Positions 9,368 to 19,494 of a DNA stretch of 64,000 nt are shown in pieces. The position numbers and the translations under genes are program-made. Under the pieces are notes generated by a model. The model had not been told where the DNA came from. It was given only the letters and a program-made list of their open reading frames with translations, and did not search any database. Position 1 is the first letter of the stretch, and the number at the start of each line of letters is the position of its first letter. This DNA comes from Acinetobacter pittii ATCC 19004 = CIP 70.29. Lineage in GTDB: Bacteria > Pseudomonadota > Gammaproteobacteria > Pseudomonadales > Moraxellaceae. The stretch is taken from contig NZ_KB849786.1 of NCBI RefSeq assembly GCF_000369045.1, positions 417,906 to 481,905 on the forward strand. Reading direction: 5' to 3'.

Positions 9368-9460
9368 AGCGTAATTTCACTTATTCATAACTGTAAATCT
9401 GGTCGTTCTAAAATGAATTGAAAACGACACTAGTTTTATTTCTTTCTATATCAAGCCAGC

Positions 9461-10801
9461 TTAAAACAAACCTATTTTATTGCCTTGTAGCTCTTGCGCC
9501 AAGCTATAAGCCTGATGATCTGAGAACTTACTGATAATATCGAGGACTTGCATGATATTGCTGTAGTGATTATTGCTAAAGTTAGCACCATATAGATTAA
9601 GGATAGACATTAAACGTTGTTCTTTAAAGCTTAAAGATTTATGCGGAGTTGTGAGTGGTACAAATGCATCTAAAATCGTTTGTAAACTTTGGTGCGCAAT
9701 AATTTCTAAACCAGACTTCTGCGGGTGCTCAAAAATTTTATCACGTGCCAGATTTTTGGCAGTTTCGATACCAATTGCAATATCTGGCGAACAATATTGC
9801 AAAAGATTGCCTTTAAGCTGACCTGTAATGATTTCATAATGATGTTTAGCAAAAGCCGTAGTGACTTCATCAACAAGACGTTTCATAACGCGGCCGCGTA
9901 ATGCTGAGATCTTTTGTTGCCATGTACTGTTTGGATGAGATAACTCTTCAGGTTGACCATAGTCGGCAATAAGATTTAGGAATATTGGTTCAACTTCTTG
10001 GTAACTCAGCATATTTAAGACAATGCCATCTTCTAAATCAATGAGGGCATAACAAATGTCATCAGCGGCTTCTAATAAGTAGGTGAGTGGATGACGACAA
10101 TAATGATATTCCCCGAGTTGAATCAGCCCGAGCTGTTCCGCAATCTGTTTTAAAATTTCTTTTTCAGACTGATAACAACCAAACTTTGCTCTTTGATGGG
10201 AAGGGCGGTCACCCTGCGAAGCAATTGTTTTTGAAAGCCATGGATATTTTAGATAAGCACCTAAAGTTGCATAAGTTAAGCGCATACCACCATCATTTGG
10301 ATGATAATCAATGCGACTTAATAGACGTAATCCTTGAGCATTACCTTCAAACTGACGAACGTCAGCTTCTTCTTCGGGACTTAGCTTTTTTAAAAAATCA
10401 TCATGTGATGCATCATCGAACCATTCACGAATTGCATATTCACCCGCATGGCCGAAAGGGGGATTACCAATATCGTGGGCCAGACAAGCTGCCTGAATAA
10501 TTGCCCCGACATCGGCAGGTGAAATCCAAACGGGTAATTCATCTTTTATTTTTTCTGCGGCAAGCATACCCATTGAGCGACCAATGCAGGAAACTTCAAG
10601 GGAGTGTGTTAAGCGGGTATGAATACCATCGTGTTGTGCTAAAGGGTGAACTTGAGTCTTACGGTTTAACTGACGGAAACTTTGAGAAAATATAATGCGA
10701 TCATAATCTTTATGGAATGGGCTACGAGCCAGTTCTGTACTACTTTTTTTGCTACCTAAACGAACTGCGGAAAGCAGCTCTAACCAACGCATTTGTTCCA
10801 T
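9461..10801 (-). CDS. dgt: deoxyguanosinetriphosphate triphosphohydrolase (dNTPase)
   Basis: HD-domain hydrolase that releases tripolyphosphate from dNTPs, classically dGTP, and so tunes the deoxynucleotide pool. HD-motif residues are visible in THSLEVSCIGR (His) and ACLAHDIGNPPFGHAGE (His-Asp), with the later Asp in the LEAADDICYALID helix. 446 aa is closer to the shorter dGTPase-like class than to the 505-aa E. coli enzyme. The ATG at 10801 begins MEQMRWLELL. Substrate specificity within the dNTPase family is inferred only. Confidence 0.88.
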   Translation of the reverse strand: MEQMRWLELLSAVRLGSKKSSTELARSPFHKDYDRIIFSQSFRQLNRKTQVHPLAQHDGIHTRLTHSLEVSCIGRSMGMLAAEKIKDELPVWISPADVGAIIQAACLAHDIGNPPFGHAGEYAIREWFDDASHDDFLKKLSPEEEADVRQFEGNAQGLRLLSRIDYHPNDGGMRLTYATLGAYLKYPWLSKTIASQGDRPSHQRAKFGCYQSEKEILKQIAEQLGLIQLGEYHYCRHPLTYLLEAADDICYALIDLEDGIVLNMLSYQEVEPIFLNLIADYGQPEELSHPNSTWQQKISALRGRVMKRLVDEVTTAFAKHHYEIITGQLKGNLLQYCSPDIAIGIETAKNLARDKIFEHPQKSGLEIIAHQSLQTILDAFVPLTTPHKSLSFKEQRLMSILNLYGANFSNNHYSNIMQVLDIISKFSDHQAYSLAQELQGNKIGLF

Positions 10802-11110
10802 TTATCATTATTCAAAACTATAAAACCTGATCATGCCAAAAAAAACTTAAAAGCACTAGCTTGGTGCGACATAGTTTGTCTTAGTTCGGGTTTTATTATG
10901 TTATTGAATAAACATGCAACAATTTATTTTTAGCAAGAATGACTAAAAAAATGATTTTGAACAAAAAACAAATCACTTCTTGCAGAATTAGGTTACAGAA
11001 TACTGATTCTACATCTAGCTGATTTTACCAAGAAGCAGTAGAATATGCGCTCTCTCTAAAGTCACATTGCGGTAAGGTTCACAAGACCTGCCCGTGGAGC
11101 CAAAATCAAC
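10802..11110. other. 309-bp divergent spacer between dgt and purL
   Basis: AT-rich gap holding the promoters of two divergent genes. I see no ORF with an RBS. The purL-proximal end contains TAGAAT (11039-11044), a possible -10 without a good -35, and then a bulged hairpin just before the purL RBS (listed separately). Nothing convincing is seen in 10802-11020. Confidence 0.5.
11071..11092 (+). promoter_or_regulatory. bulged hairpin in the purL leader
   Basis: GGTA and GGT (bulged A at 11075) pair with ACC and TGCC across a 7-nt loop, giving a seven-pair stem that ends three bases before the GTGGAG ribosome binding site of purL. It may affect translation initiation. It does not match the purine or other riboswitch aptamers I know. 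Confidence 0.35.
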
Positions 11111-14100
11111 ATGTTTATCGTGGCCGGTGCAGCAGCACATTCTTCTTTTAAGAAAGCTCAACTATTAACACGTTTATCGTCAATTAGTTCTGTTCAATCT
11201 TTTGACAGCCAATGGGTCTATTTGTTTGATCAAGCGCTCAACGAGCAGCAACATCAATCTGCTTTGCAATTATTGAATGACGGTGAGTCTTTTGAACTTC
11301 GTCAATCTGCAAGTGATGAGATTCAGATTTTAGTTACACCACGTGTGGGTACTATTTCACCTTGGTCTTCTAAAGCAACTGATATTTTCAAAAACTGTAA
11401 TACACCAGTACACCGTCTAGAACGTGGTCTTTTATTCACGTTAAAAGGCGTTACTGAAATTACGAATGAAGTTAAACAAGTACTTCATGACCGTATGACA
11501 GAAACAGTTTTTGCCCAAATTGAAGATGCAAAAGCATTATTCTCAGAAACAGCTCCAAAACCATTAAATTCAATTGATATCTTGGGCCAAGGCAAAGAAG
11601 CTTTGGTTAAAGCGAACAATGAGTTCGGTTTTGCGCTTTCTGAACAAGAAATTGATTATTTAACAGAAGCATTCGGTAAGCTTGGTCGTAATCCAAATGA
11701 TATCGAATTGATGATGTTTGCACAGGCGAACTCTGAACACTGTCGTCATAAAATCTTTGGATCTGAATGGACAATTGATGGTGAAAAACAACCATTATCA
11801 TTGTTCCAGATGATTAAAAACACTTATAAAGAATCTCCAACTGATGTGTTATCGGCATATAAAGATAATGCTTCAGTAATTGTGGGTTATGACACGATGC
11901 GTTTTTATCCGAAAGCGGATGAAAATGGTCACTTTGTTTATAAATATAAGAGCCAAGCTGCTCATATTTTAATGAAGGTTGAAACTCATAACCACCCAAC
12001 AGCAATTTCTCCATTTGCTGGTGCTGCAACAGGTTCAGGCGGTGAAATCCGTGATGAAGGTGCAACTGGTCGTGGTGGTAAACCAAAAGCTGGTTTAACA
12101 GGTTTCACAGTTTCGAACTTAAATATTCCTGGTTTTGAACAGCCTTGGGAAGAAAACTACGGTAAACCTTCACGTATGGCTTCGCCATTACAAATCATGA
12201 TTGAAGGTCCATTAGGTGGCGCGGCATTTAACAATGAATTCGGTCGTCCTGCGTTAAATGGTTATTTCCGTACTTTCGAACAGAATGTAAATGGTGAAGT
12301 GAAAGGCTTCCACAAGCCAATCATGATTGCTGGTGGTTACGGTAATATCCGTCCTGACCATGTAGAAAAAGATGCGATTCAACCAGGTGATTTACTCATT
12401 GTGTTGGGTGGTCCTGCAATGTTAATCGGTCTTGGTGGTGGTGCAGCATCTTCTGTAGATAGCGGTACAATGGGTGAAAGCCTTGATTTCGCTTCTGTAC
12501 AACGTGAAAACCCAGAAATGGAGCGCCGTTGTCAAGAAGTAATCGATACTTGCTGGCGTTTAGAAGACTTCAACCCAATCGTTTCTGTACATGACGTTGG
12601 CGCGGGTGGTCTATCAAATGCTATGCCTGAACTTGTGAATGATCATGAGTTAGGTGCAGTTCTTAACCTTCGTAAAATTCCTTCATTAGAGCCGGGCATG
12701 AGCCCAATGGAAATCTGGTCAAATGAAGCTCAAGAGCGTTATGTTCTTGCAATTCGCCCAGAGTCTTTAGAACAGTTCGAATCAATCTGTGCTCGTGAAC
12801 GTTGTCCATTTGCCGTGTTAGGTGAAGCAACTGAAGCTCGTCATTTAACTGTTGAAGATCCATTGTTCCAGAACAATGCAGTTGATATCCCAATGCAAGT
12901 AATGCTTGGCGGTACACCGCGTATGCAACGTTCTTATGAAACAATTGAACGCAAAGGTAACGAATTTGACGCTTCAAAAGTTGATTTGAAAGATGCGATT
13001 TTCCGTGTATTGAAAAATCCTACAGTTGCGTCTAAGTCATTCTTAATCACCATTGGTGACCGTTCAATTACAGGTATGGTTGCACGTGACCAAATGGTTG
13101 GTCGTTGGCAGATTCCTGTTGCGGATGCAGCAGTAACGACTACGAGCCTACAAGGGTTCACTGGTGAAGCAATGGCAATGGGTGAACGTCCACCAGTTGC
13201 ATTGTTAAATCCAGCAGCATCTGCTCGCTTGGCAGTTGCTGAAGCAATTACCAATATTGCATGTGCAAACATTGAACAAATTAGCGATATCAAACTTTCT
13301 GCAAACTGGATGGCTGCTGCTGGTCAAAAAGGTGAAGACCAAGCATTGTTTGAAGGTGTGAAAGCGATTGGTATGGAAATGTGTCCTGCTTTAGGAATTG
13401 CGATTCCTGTAGGTAAAGACTCGCTTTCAATGCGTACCACTTGGAATGATAATGGTGAAGATAAAGCTGTAACATCTCCAATGACTGGTGTAATTACTGC
13501 ATTTGCTCCAGTAGCTGATGTTCGTAAGACTTTAACACCTGAACTTAAGAATTTAGAAGACTCAGTACTTGTCCGTATTGATTTATCTAAAGGACAATTC
13601 CGTTTAGGTGGTTCTATTCTTGCGCAAGTATATAAAGCAATTGGTTCAATCACTCCAGACGTTGATAGTTTTGATGATTTCAAAGCGTTCTTTGCTTTAA
13701 TTCAAGATTGGAACAACCGTGGCTTGATTCAAGCTTACCATGACATCGGTGATGGTGGTTTACTTGCAACTGTTGCTGAAATGATGTTTGCTGCACGTTT
13801 AGGTGTTGCATTAGAAGACCAAACTCCAGCAAGTTTGTTTGCTGAAGAAATTGGTGCAGTTGTTCAAATCAAAGCAGCTGATTGGGAAGCTTTACAAGCA
13901 GAAGTTGCTGCTTCTAGCTTAAAAGATGCAATTGCTGTAGTTGGTCGTGTAAACAACACAGATCAATTATCTGTAAACGGTTTGACTTTAGAGCGCGCAG
14001 AGTTACAACAGGCTTGGTCTGAAGTATCTCATCAGATCCAACGTTTACGTGATAACGTAGAAACTGCTGACCAAGAATTTGCTTTAATTGTAGATAAATC

Positions 14101-14944
14101 ACATCAAGGCTTAATTGCTAAACCAACATTTGACTTGAATGAACCTATCGAAGCACCATTCATTAACACACGTCGTCCTAATATGGCGATCTTGCGTGAG
14201 CAAGGTGTAAACGGTCATATTGAAATGGCAGCAGCCTTTGATAAGGTTGGTTTCAATACCGTTGACGTGCACATGAGTGATTTACTTGCTGGTCGCGTTA
14301 GTCTAAGTGATTTTGAAGGTTTAGTAACTTGTGGCGGTTTCTCTTACGGTGACGTAATGGGTGCTGGCGGTGGTTGGGCAAAATCTGTATTGTTCAATGC
14401 GAAATTACGTGATCAGTTTGAACAATTCTTCCATCGTGAAGATACGTTCAGCTTAGGTATCTGTAATGGTTGCCAAATGTTGTCACAATTAGCGCCACTT
14501 ATTCCAGGTGCTGAACATTGGCCACGTTTCCACCGCAATATGTCAGAAGTCTTTGAAGCACGTAGCGTAAACGTGCGTGTTGAAAAATCTGTTTCTGTAT
14601 TGCTTAATGGAATGGAAGGTTCGATTTTACCGATTGCTGTAGCACACGGTGAAGGTCGTGCAGTTGCGAGTGAAGCTGATATTGCAGGCTTGAATGCAGC
14701 TAACCAAGTTGCTTTGCGTTATGTTGACAGCCATGGTAACCCGACTCAACATTATCCATTGAATCCGAATGGTTCGCCAGAAGCGATTACTGGTGTAACA
14801 TCTAAAGATGGTCGTGCAACGATCATGATGCCACACCCAGAGCGTACATTCCGTGCAATTCAACACTCTTGGAGTCCAGAAGAGTGGACTGAAGATGGTG
14901 CATGGTTACGTATGTTCCGTAACGCACGTAAGTTTATTGGTTAA
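11111..14944 (+). CDS. purL: phosphoribosylformylglycinamidine synthase, single-chain PurL
   Basis: Converts FGAR, glutamine and ATP to FGAM in purine synthesis (fourth step). The 1277-aa large form carries all modules: an N-terminal PurS-like domain (to about 150), a linker, two AIRS-type FGAM synthetase halves ([14 protein letters not shown] and [12 protein letters not shown] in the first, [15 protein letters not shown] in the second), and a C-terminal class I glutaminase with nucleophile Cys in LGICNGCQM and the HPER motif near the end. Monocistronic, with a GGAG site about nine bases before the ATG and its own terminator. Confidence 0.97.
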   Translation: MFIVAGAAAHSSFKKAQLLTRLSSISSVQSFDSQWVYLFDQALNEQQHQSALQLLNDGESFELRQSASDEIQILVTPRVGTISPWSSKATDIFKNCNTPVHRLERGLLFTLKGVTEITNEVKQVLHDRMTETVFAQIEDAKALFSETAPKPLNSIDILGQGKEALVKANNEFGFALSEQEIDYLTEAFGKLGRNPNDIELMMFAQANSEHCRHKIFGSEWTIDGEKQPLSLFQMIKNTYKESPTDVLSAYKDNASVIVGYDTMRFYPKADENGHFVYKYKSQAAHILMKVETHNHPTAISPFAGAATGSGGEIRDEGATGRGGKPKAGLTGFTVSNLNIPGFEQPWEENYGKPSRMASPLQIMIEGPLGGAAFNNEFGRPALNGYFRTFEQNVNGEVKGFHKPIMIAGGYGNIRPDHVEKDAIQPGDLLIVLGGPAMLIGLGGGAASSVDSGTMGESLDFASVQRENPEMERRCQEVIDTCWRLEDFNPIVSVHDVGAGGLSNAMPELVNDHELGAVLNLRKIPSLEPGMSPMEIWSNEAQERYVLAIRPESLEQFESICARERCPFAVLGEATEARHLTVEDPLFQNNAVDIPMQVMLGGTPRMQRSYETIERKGNEFDASKVDLKDAIFRVLKNPTVASKSFLITIGDRSITGMVARDQMVGRWQIPVADAAVTTTSLQGFTGEAMAMGERPPVALLNPAASARLAVAEAITNIACANIEQISDIKLSANWMAAAGQKGEDQALFEGVKAIGMEMCPALGIAIPVGKDSLSMRTTWNDNGEDKAVTSPMTGVITAFAPVADVRKTLTPELKNLEDSVLVRIDLSKGQFRLGGSILAQVYKAIGSITPDVDSFDDFKAFFALIQDWNNRGLIQAYHDIGDGGLLATVAEMMFAARLGVALEDQTPASLFAEEIGAVVQIKAADWEALQAEVAASSLKDAIAVVGRVNNTDQLSVNGLTLERAELQQAWSEVSHQIQRLRDNVETADQEFALIVDKSHQGLIAKPTFDLNEPIEAPFINTRRPNMAILREQGVNGHIEMAAAFDKVGFNTVDVHMSDLLAGRVSLSDFEGLVTCGGFSYGDVMGAGGGWAKSVLFNAKLRDQFEQFFHREDTFSLGICNGCQMLSQLAPLIPGAEHWPRFHRNMSEVFEARSVNVRVEKSVSVLLNGMEGSILPIAVAHGEGRAVASEADIAGLNAANQVALRYVDSHGNPTQHYPLNPNGSPEAITGVTSKDGRATIMMPHPERTFRAIQHSWSPEEWTEDGAWLRMFRNARKFIG

Positions 14945-14956
14945 TATAAAAATTGA

Positions 14957-14984
14957 AATAAGCCACCGTAAGGTGGCTTATTTG
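14957..14984 (+). terminator. terminator of purL
   Basis: An 11-bp perfect stem (14957-14967 with 14972-14982) with a GTAA loop, 12 bases after the purL stop. The T tract is short (TTATTTG), so efficiency is uncertain. Confidence 0.7.
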
Positions 14985-15021
14985 TATGTAGTACGATATT
15001 AATAAATAGCAGAGAAGAAAA

Positions 15022-16227
15022 ATGAAATCAAAAATCCATTTCCATGAATTTGCACTTCTGATGGCATTGCTCATGTCTATTGTTTCTTTTTCAATAGATG
15101 CAGTCTTACCTGCTTTAGGCGAAATCGGACGAGTTTTTGACTTAAAAAATAATAATCAGACACAGTGGGTCATTATTGGTATTTTTTCTGGTATGACGAT
15201 TGGCCAATTGATTGCTGGCCCTCTATCCGATGCAATTGGCCGTAAACGCATTTTATTCACAGGAATTGTTATTTACTTTCTGGGAAGTTTATTGTGCTTT
15301 ACCACACAAAGTTTTGAATGGTTTCTAGTTGGACGTTTCATTCAAGGGGTTGGCGTATCAGGTCCTTACGTGGCTTCTATTTCAATTGTTAGAGATAAAT
15401 ACAGTGGGGCTCAAATGGCCCGCATCATGTCTTTAATTATGATGGTGTTTATGGTTGCACCAGCAATTGCACCAAGTTTGGGACAGCTCATTATCCATTT
15501 CTTTGGTTGGCGTGAGATCTTTGTTTTATATATGGCCTATGCCACAGTTGTCGGGATATGGGTTGCTTTACGTTTGGAAGAGACGTTGCTTCCAGAAAAT
15601 CGTTTACCTATGCGTCTACAAGCATTTCGGGAAGGTTTTAAAGAAGTCGTAAGTAACAAAACCACCATGAGCTATTTGCTATGTGCAGGTTTCTGTTTTG
15701 GTGGATTCATTGGTTATTTGGGTACTTCTCAGCAAATTTTTATGCAACAGTTTGGTAAAACAGGACAAGAATTTAGTGCTTATTTTGCCGTGCTTGCTGG
15801 TGTGATGGGAATTGCATCATTTACAAACTCTAAAATTGTTATGAAGTTTGGTATGCGTCCAATCTGTATTTATGGCTTTTTAGGCTTGTGCTTAATTTCT
15901 TTGATTTTCTTGGGAATTCAGCTTTTAGGCGTGGTTGTATCATTCTGGATGTTTATGCTTTATGCCTGCATTTTATTTTTATTATTTGGAACTTTATTTG
16001 GAAATTTAAACGCAATTGCAATGGAACCGATGGGGCATGTTGCAGGTATGGCATCCGCCATTATTGGTGCAGCATCTTCTGTTTTGTCACTTATTCTTGC
16101 ATCTATTATTGGGCAATTATATGACGGTACATTAATACCAATGACTGGCGGCTTCGTCATTTTATGTGGTTTAGCATTTATGATGACAATATATGAGAAC
16201 AGATATTTAAAGAAATCGAATGCTTAA
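15022..16227 (+). CDS. Bcr/CflA-family MFS drug exporter
   Basis: Proton-coupled efflux permease of the major facilitator superfamily, DHA1 group, with twelve predicted membrane helices over 401 aa. MFS motif A is seen as GPLSDAIGRKRILF after TM2, and the conserved TM5 antiporter stretch as FMVAPAIAPSLGQLI; the N-terminal SIDAVLPALGEIG motif is typical of Bcr/CflA proteins. The ATG follows AGAGAAG. The substrate cannot be told from sequence; the family includes bicyclomycin, chloramphenicol and other exporters. Followed by its own hairpin. Confidence 0.85.
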   Translation: MKSKIHFHEFALLMALLMSIVSFSIDAVLPALGEIGRVFDLKNNNQTQWVIIGIFSGMTIGQLIAGPLSDAIGRKRILFTGIVIYFLGSLLCFTTQSFEWFLVGRFIQGVGVSGPYVASISIVRDKYSGAQMARIMSLIMMVFMVAPAIAPSLGQLIIHFFGWREIFVLYMAYATVVGIWVALRLEETLLPENRLPMRLQAFREGFKEVVSNKTTMSYLLCAGFCFGGFIGYLGTSQQIFMQQFGKTGQEFSAYFAVLAGVMGIASFTNSKIVMKFGMRPICIYGFLGLCLISLIFLGIQLLGVVVSFWMFMLYACILFLLFGTLFGNLNAIAMEPMGHVAGMASAIIGAASSVLSLILASIIGQLYDGTLIPMTGGFVILCGLAFMMTIYENRYLKKSNA

Positions 16228-16277
16228 AATTATAAAGATGCAACTAGCACACTGAAATTTAAAATTTTGTTCAGAAT

Positions 16278-16311
16278 AAGAGCTACATAAAAATGAGTGT
16301 AGCTCTTTTAA
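16278..16311 (+). terminator. terminator after the MFS gene
   Basis: Ten-bp perfect stem AAGAGCTACA (16278-16287) with 16298-16307, a 10-nt loop, and TTTTA at the 3' edge; 50 bases after the MFS stop. Confidence 0.65.
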
Positions 16312-16427
16312 GCATTTTAGAAGAATTATAAGCCTATAGACATTCGGCTATTTAACACTTTATAGTTTGTTTAAAATTGGATCAATTTTTGCTTTCTCTG
16401 TAACAACGATAAAAATCGGAGATCAAA

Positions 16428-16553
16428 ATGATGAAAAATAAGTATCACATAAGAACAATGTATACCAAAGATAAGGGCTGGCGCTTATTTGGCTTGGCGC
16501 TTGCCATTCAAATCCTCTTTATTGGAGCAAATTATTTAGTAATGATGAGCTGA
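16428..16553 (+). CDS. 41-aa single-pass membrane micro-protein
   Basis: ATG at 16428 is preceded by GGAG (16418-16421) at an ideal six-base spacing. The product starts MMKNKYHIRTMYTKD and then has a hydrophobic helix from about residue 18 to 40 (WRLFGLALAIQILFIG...). The N-terminal half is basic, predicting an N-in topology. No domain is recognised. It sits alone between the MFS terminator and the YqfO-like gene. The RBS quality and amphipathic-then-hydrophobic pattern support a real gene; the function is unknown. Confidence 0.55.
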   Translation: MMKNKYHIRTMYTKDKGWRLFGLALAIQILFIGANYLVMMS

Positions 16554-16621
16554 CTTTGATTTAGAAGCTTTTTTAACGGTATGATTTAAAGCAAGTTCAC
16601 TAGTTTTGAGTCATTCTACCT

Positions 16622-16939
16622 ATGTTAAAGCTGATTTATTACGTGCCTGATTCACATCTTGAGTCGACTAAACAAGCTATTTTTTCTGCTGGTGCGGGGG
16701 GTATCGGTAATTACGAACACTGCGCATGGCAAGTGAAAGGAATGGGGCAATTTAAACCCGTCAAAGGTGCAGATCCTTATATCGGAGAGCTGGGTGAACT
16801 TGAACAAGTTGATGAGTGGCGCGTTGAAACAATTGTAATTGAAGAAAATGCAAAGGCTGTAGCAAAAGCATTAAAGGCAAGCCATCCTTATGAAGAGCCT
16901 GCCTTTGAGTTTATTCAAATCATAGAAATTGATTTTTAA
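16622..16939 (+). CDS. YqfO/NIF3-insert-like small protein
   Basis: 105-aa protein resembling the PII-like insert domain found inside NIF3/YqfO proteins and also as a free-standing family (COG3323). Characteristic segments are the N-terminal YYVPDSHLESTKQAIF, the glycine-rich AGAGGIGNYEHCAW with its Cys, and the C-terminal ALKASHPYEEPAFE. The HPYEEP motif is shared with CutA-like and NIF3 insert domains. Its molecular role is not established; ligand or metal sensing is an inference from the PII-like fold. It converges on the enoyl-CoA hydratase gene, the two stop codons overlapping by four bases, so there is no terminator between them. Confidence 0.75.
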   Translation: MLKLIYYVPDSHLESTKQAIFSAGAGGIGNYEHCAWQVKGMGQFKPVKGADPYIGELGELEQVDEWRVETIVIEENAKAVAKALKASHPYEEPAFEFIQIIEIDF

Positions 16940-17736
16940 TTAAACTGTGAGAAATCTGGTTTACGTTTCTGCATAAATGCTTGTACAGCTTCTAGCATTT
17001 CTGGAGATTGAACGCGTTGCATAAAGATTTCAGCTTCATGGTCAATACATTCAATAATTTGATCTAAATCATGTTTCATTAATGCTTTGGTTTGTTTTAA
17101 TGAGGCAAGTGGCAAAGCTGCTAAATGTTGAGCAGTTGCCTGAGCAGATGCATAAGCATCTTCAACAACTTCATTAACTAAGCTTGCTTGTACTGCGGTT
17201 TCTGCATTAAATTTTTTCGCAGTAAATAGAAGTTCAGCTGCTTTGTGATAACCCGCTTGTTTAACCAATAATTGGCTTGCACCGCCTTCTGGAGAAAGGC
17301 CAAGACTTACAAATGGAATTTGGAAAAGGGCGGTATTGTCAGCAAAAACTAAATCTGCATGTAATAAAATCGTAACACCAATACCAATTGCCACACCTTT
17401 TACTGCAATAATAAGTGGCTTCGATAATCTAGCAGCAGATTTAAGGAGTACAAACGGAGGAACTTGACCTGCTGGGCCTAGATTAGGATTTTGTACAAAA
17501 CCCATAAAATCTTTCATGTCATTACCAGCGGTAAAATCTTGCTCTACACCACGTAGAACGATTACTCGTACATCTTTGTCTTGGTCAGCTTCATCAAGTG
17601 CTTTGGCAATCCATAAGTAAAGTTCGCCATACAGTGCATTTTTTGCTTCTGGGCGATTTATGGCTAAGGTGAGTACGCCACCTTCTAAATTTGCGTGTAA
17701 ATGTTGATGAGGTTGTTGAATACAGCTAAGTGTCAT
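16936..17736 (-). CDS. enoyl-CoA hydratase/isomerase family protein
   Basis: Crotonase-fold protein of 266 aa. It has the INRPEAKNALYGELY N-terminal substrate strand, the oxyanion-hole segments FTAGNDMKDFMGF and KGVAIGIGVTILLHADLVFAD, and the catalytic-loop region SLGLSPEGGASQL. The Glu in SPEGG matches one of the two hydratase glutamates, while the other position (IGIGVT) carries no Glu, so isomerase or another crotonase reaction is possible. The ATG has AAGGA seven bases upstream. Isolated gene, divergent from nadM; the acyl-CoA substrate is unknown. Confidence 0.8.
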   Translation of the reverse strand: MTLSCIQQPHQHLHANLEGGVLTLAINRPEAKNALYGELYLWIAKALDEADQDKDVRVIVLRGVEQDFTAGNDMKDFMGFVQNPNLGPAGQVPPFVLLKSAARLSKPLIIAVKGVAIGIGVTILLHADLVFADNTALFQIPFVSLGLSPEGGASQLLVKQAGYHKAAELLFTAKKFNAETAVQASLVNEVVEDAYASAQATAQHLAALPLASLKQTKALMKHDLDQIIECIDHEAEIFMQRVQSPEMLEAVQAFMQKRKPDFSQFN

Positions 17737-17845
17737 CGTACTATCCTTGCTTTAAACCACGTTGTTAATTTTTAGGTTCTCATTATGGCGCATATTTTTT
17801 GTAATGCGGTTAACTGGTGAGTTCATAAAAAGTGAAAATCTAATT

Positions 17846-18421
17846 ATGTATAAATTTGACTATCTCGTTTTTATAGGGCGTTTTCAACCATTTCATTTAG
17901 CTCATATGCAGACAATTGAAATTGCCTTACAACAAAGCCACTATGTCGTTTTGGCATTAGGTTCTGCTCAAATGGAACGTAATATTAAAAATCCGTTCTT
18001 AGCAGTAGAGCGCGAGCAAATGATCTTGTCAAATTTCTCGTTAGAAGAGCAAAAACGCATTCGTTTTGTACATGTAGTAGATGTTTATAATGACGAAAAA
18101 TGGGTCAAACAAGTCAAATTTTTAGTGAATGGCGTAATTGAACCGAACTCAAAAGTTGGTTTGATTGGACACTTTAAGGATGAGTCTTCATATTATTTAC
18201 GACTATTTCCTGAGTGGATTATGGTTGAACTAGATAGTTTAAAAGATTCAATTTCGGCAACGCCAATGCGTGAAGCTTATTATCGTGGTGAAATCCAAAC
18301 GGAATTTTTCCCTGTAGGAACTATTCAATTTTTGGATGAATTTAAAAAAACACGCACTTATCAACAGTTGCAACAACGTTTTGAAGAAGATGATCGTTCT
18401 AATCTCGATGATTTTGAATAA
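17846..18421 (+). CDS. nadM: NMN adenylyltransferase, archaeal NadM type
   Basis: Transfers AMP from ATP to nicotinamide mononucleotide, giving NAD. The nucleotidyltransferase signatures are clear: GRFQPFHLAHM near the N-terminus and ISATPMREA near residue 137. The open frame runs from 17762, but the family starts with MYKFDYLVFIGRFQ, so I use the ATG at 17846 (191 aa) although its Shine-Dalgarno is weak. No Nudix domain follows, unlike the bifunctional NadM-Nudix proteins. Established knowledge: Acinetobacter has an unusual NAD pathway through NMN in which NadM takes part. The acidic C-terminus (EEDDRSNLDDFE) is unremarkable. Confidence 0.85.
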   Translation: MYKFDYLVFIGRFQPFHLAHMQTIEIALQQSHYVVLALGSAQMERNIKNPFLAVEREQMILSNFSLEEQKRIRFVHVVDVYNDEKWVKQVKFLVNGVIEPNSKVGLIGHFKDESSYYLRLFPEWIMVELDSLKDSISATPMREAYYRGEIQTEFFPVGTIQFLDEFKKTRTYQQLQQRFEEDDRSNLDDFE

Positions 18422-18432
18422 ATGTATATCGA

Positions 18433-18795
18433 TTAAGCATCTGCCCAAAAGATAATTCGGTTAGAAAAAGGATCGGTGATACTGAGTTCAAGTGTCTCCC
18501 AATCTGTTTTTTCAACTTGAGGCTTAGAAAATTTATAATTTTTTTGGCTTAGTTCACTGTGCAACTCATAGATATGTTCCCAATAGATACGGATCGCGCT
18601 ATGAGGACTCGCATCTCCAAAATGCTCGGTTAAATGAATAACGCAATCATCTTTAGAAATTTGTAAATATAACGGAAAGTTGTCTTCAAATTGGTGTTGC
18701 CAATCAAGCTGAAAACCTAAGAACTCAAGATAAAATGATTGAGCTAACTCGACATCAAAAATTCTTAAAATAGGGGTGATCGAACCTGATTGCAT
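18433..18795 (-). CDS. glyoxalase/bleomycin-resistance (VOC) family protein
   Basis: 120-aa VOC-fold protein with the N-terminal PILRIFDVELAQSFYLEFLGF strand-helix pattern typical of the family and a C-terminal SITDPFSNRIIFW carrying the usual metal or substrate position. The frame extends to 18834, but AAGGA lies seven bases before the ATG at 18793-18795, and the longer version would overlap the preceding gene. With this start the gap to the CAP lipoprotein gene is 11 bases, so the two are probably cotranscribed. Substrate unknown; bleomycin resistance should not be inferred. Confidence 0.75.
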   Translation of the reverse strand: MQSGSITPILRIFDVELAQSFYLEFLGFQLDWQHQFEDNFPLYLQISKDDCVIHLTEHFGDASPHSAIRIYWEHIYELHSELSQKNYKFSKPQVEKTDWETLELSITDPFSNRIIFWADA

Positions 18796-18806
18796 CTTTT
18801 TTCCTT

Positions 18807-19376
18807 TTAACGTGTACCAAATTGTTGAGTCCAATAGCTCTTTTGTTTTACAGATTGATCAGAAGCACAAGCAATTGCATAGGTTGTAAATTTAGGGTTC
18901 ATTAGGTTACTACAATGTAGGGGACTCGACAGCCACCTAGACATCACTTCATCTAATGTTTTCTGTCCACTCGCGACATTTTCACCATTGGCTTTACCGA
19001 GTGTATTATAAATTTTCAAACGTGATTTTAAATCTAGTCCCGTGGAGCCAACATGTCCGAGAAAGTTGTGTGTTGCCATATCTTCACTATGAGAAAGTGC
19101 ACCTTTATATAAATTATTACTCCAACTTAATGGTCTGGTTGCAGCGAAATGTTGTTGTCCACATTGGCGTGATTGCTGGCGAATCTGATTAATTATTTTA
19201 AGTACGGTTTGTTGATAGGCAGGGTTTTGTAAATCTTGGCAACTTATTTTTATAGGTGGAGTTTCAACTTGTGTGGTAGATGGTGTAATTGAGGGCGGCA
19301 TACTGGATGAACTAACGGAGCATGCAGAAATAACAAGACCACTAGACAGTAAATTACAAACTTTGAGCAGACTCAT
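18807..19376 (-). CDS. CAP-domain lipoprotein (SCP/PR1-like)
   Basis: Secreted protein with a CAP domain. The N-terminal signal ends in the lipobox ISAC at about residue 19, followed by a Ser/Pro/Thr-rich linker, so it is probably a lipoprotein. The CAP core (about residues 60-185) shows HSEDMATHNFLGHVG (with the first cavity His), GENVASG and MSRWLSSPLHCSNLMNP (second His), matching the conserved CAP tetrad. Several Cys residues could form disulphides. Bacterial CAP proteins are poorly characterised; roles at the envelope are inferred. Upstream of and probably cotranscribed with the VOC gene. Confidence 0.8.
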   Translation of the reverse strand: MSLLKVCNLLSSGLVISACSVSSSSMPPSITPSTTQVETPPIKISCQDLQNPAYQQTVLKIINQIRQQSRQCGQQHFAATRPLSWSNNLYKGALSHSEDMATHNFLGHVGSTGLDLKSRLKIYNTLGKANGENVASGQKTLDEVMSRWLSSPLHCSNLMNPKFTTYAIACASDQSVKQKSYWTQQFGTR

Positions 19377-19455
19377 GTAAATACCTTAGCGTGAATTATT
19401 CTAATGTCTTTATCATACGCCAAAGTAAAGGAGTAAGTAATTTGTTCATATACAA

Positions 19456-19484
19456 AAAACGAGCATCATGCCCGCTTTTTGTTT
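19456..19484 (-). terminator. terminator of bcp
   Basis: On the minus strand a seven-pair stem with two G.U pairs (19469-19475 with 19459-19465), loop TGA, then six T. On the plus strand the same positions are A.C mismatches, so it works only for the minus transcript. Confidence 0.7.
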
Positions 19485-19494
19485 CTTAAGTTTA

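Noticed and set aside
10087..10500. 137-aa frame antisense to dgt
   Set aside because: Inside a strongly supported conserved gene, His/Asp-rich composition, no RBS.
17762..17845. 28-residue N-terminal extension of NadM
   Set aside because: The family starts at MYKFDYLVFIGRFQ; the extension is hydrophobic/basic and lies in the divergent promoter region.
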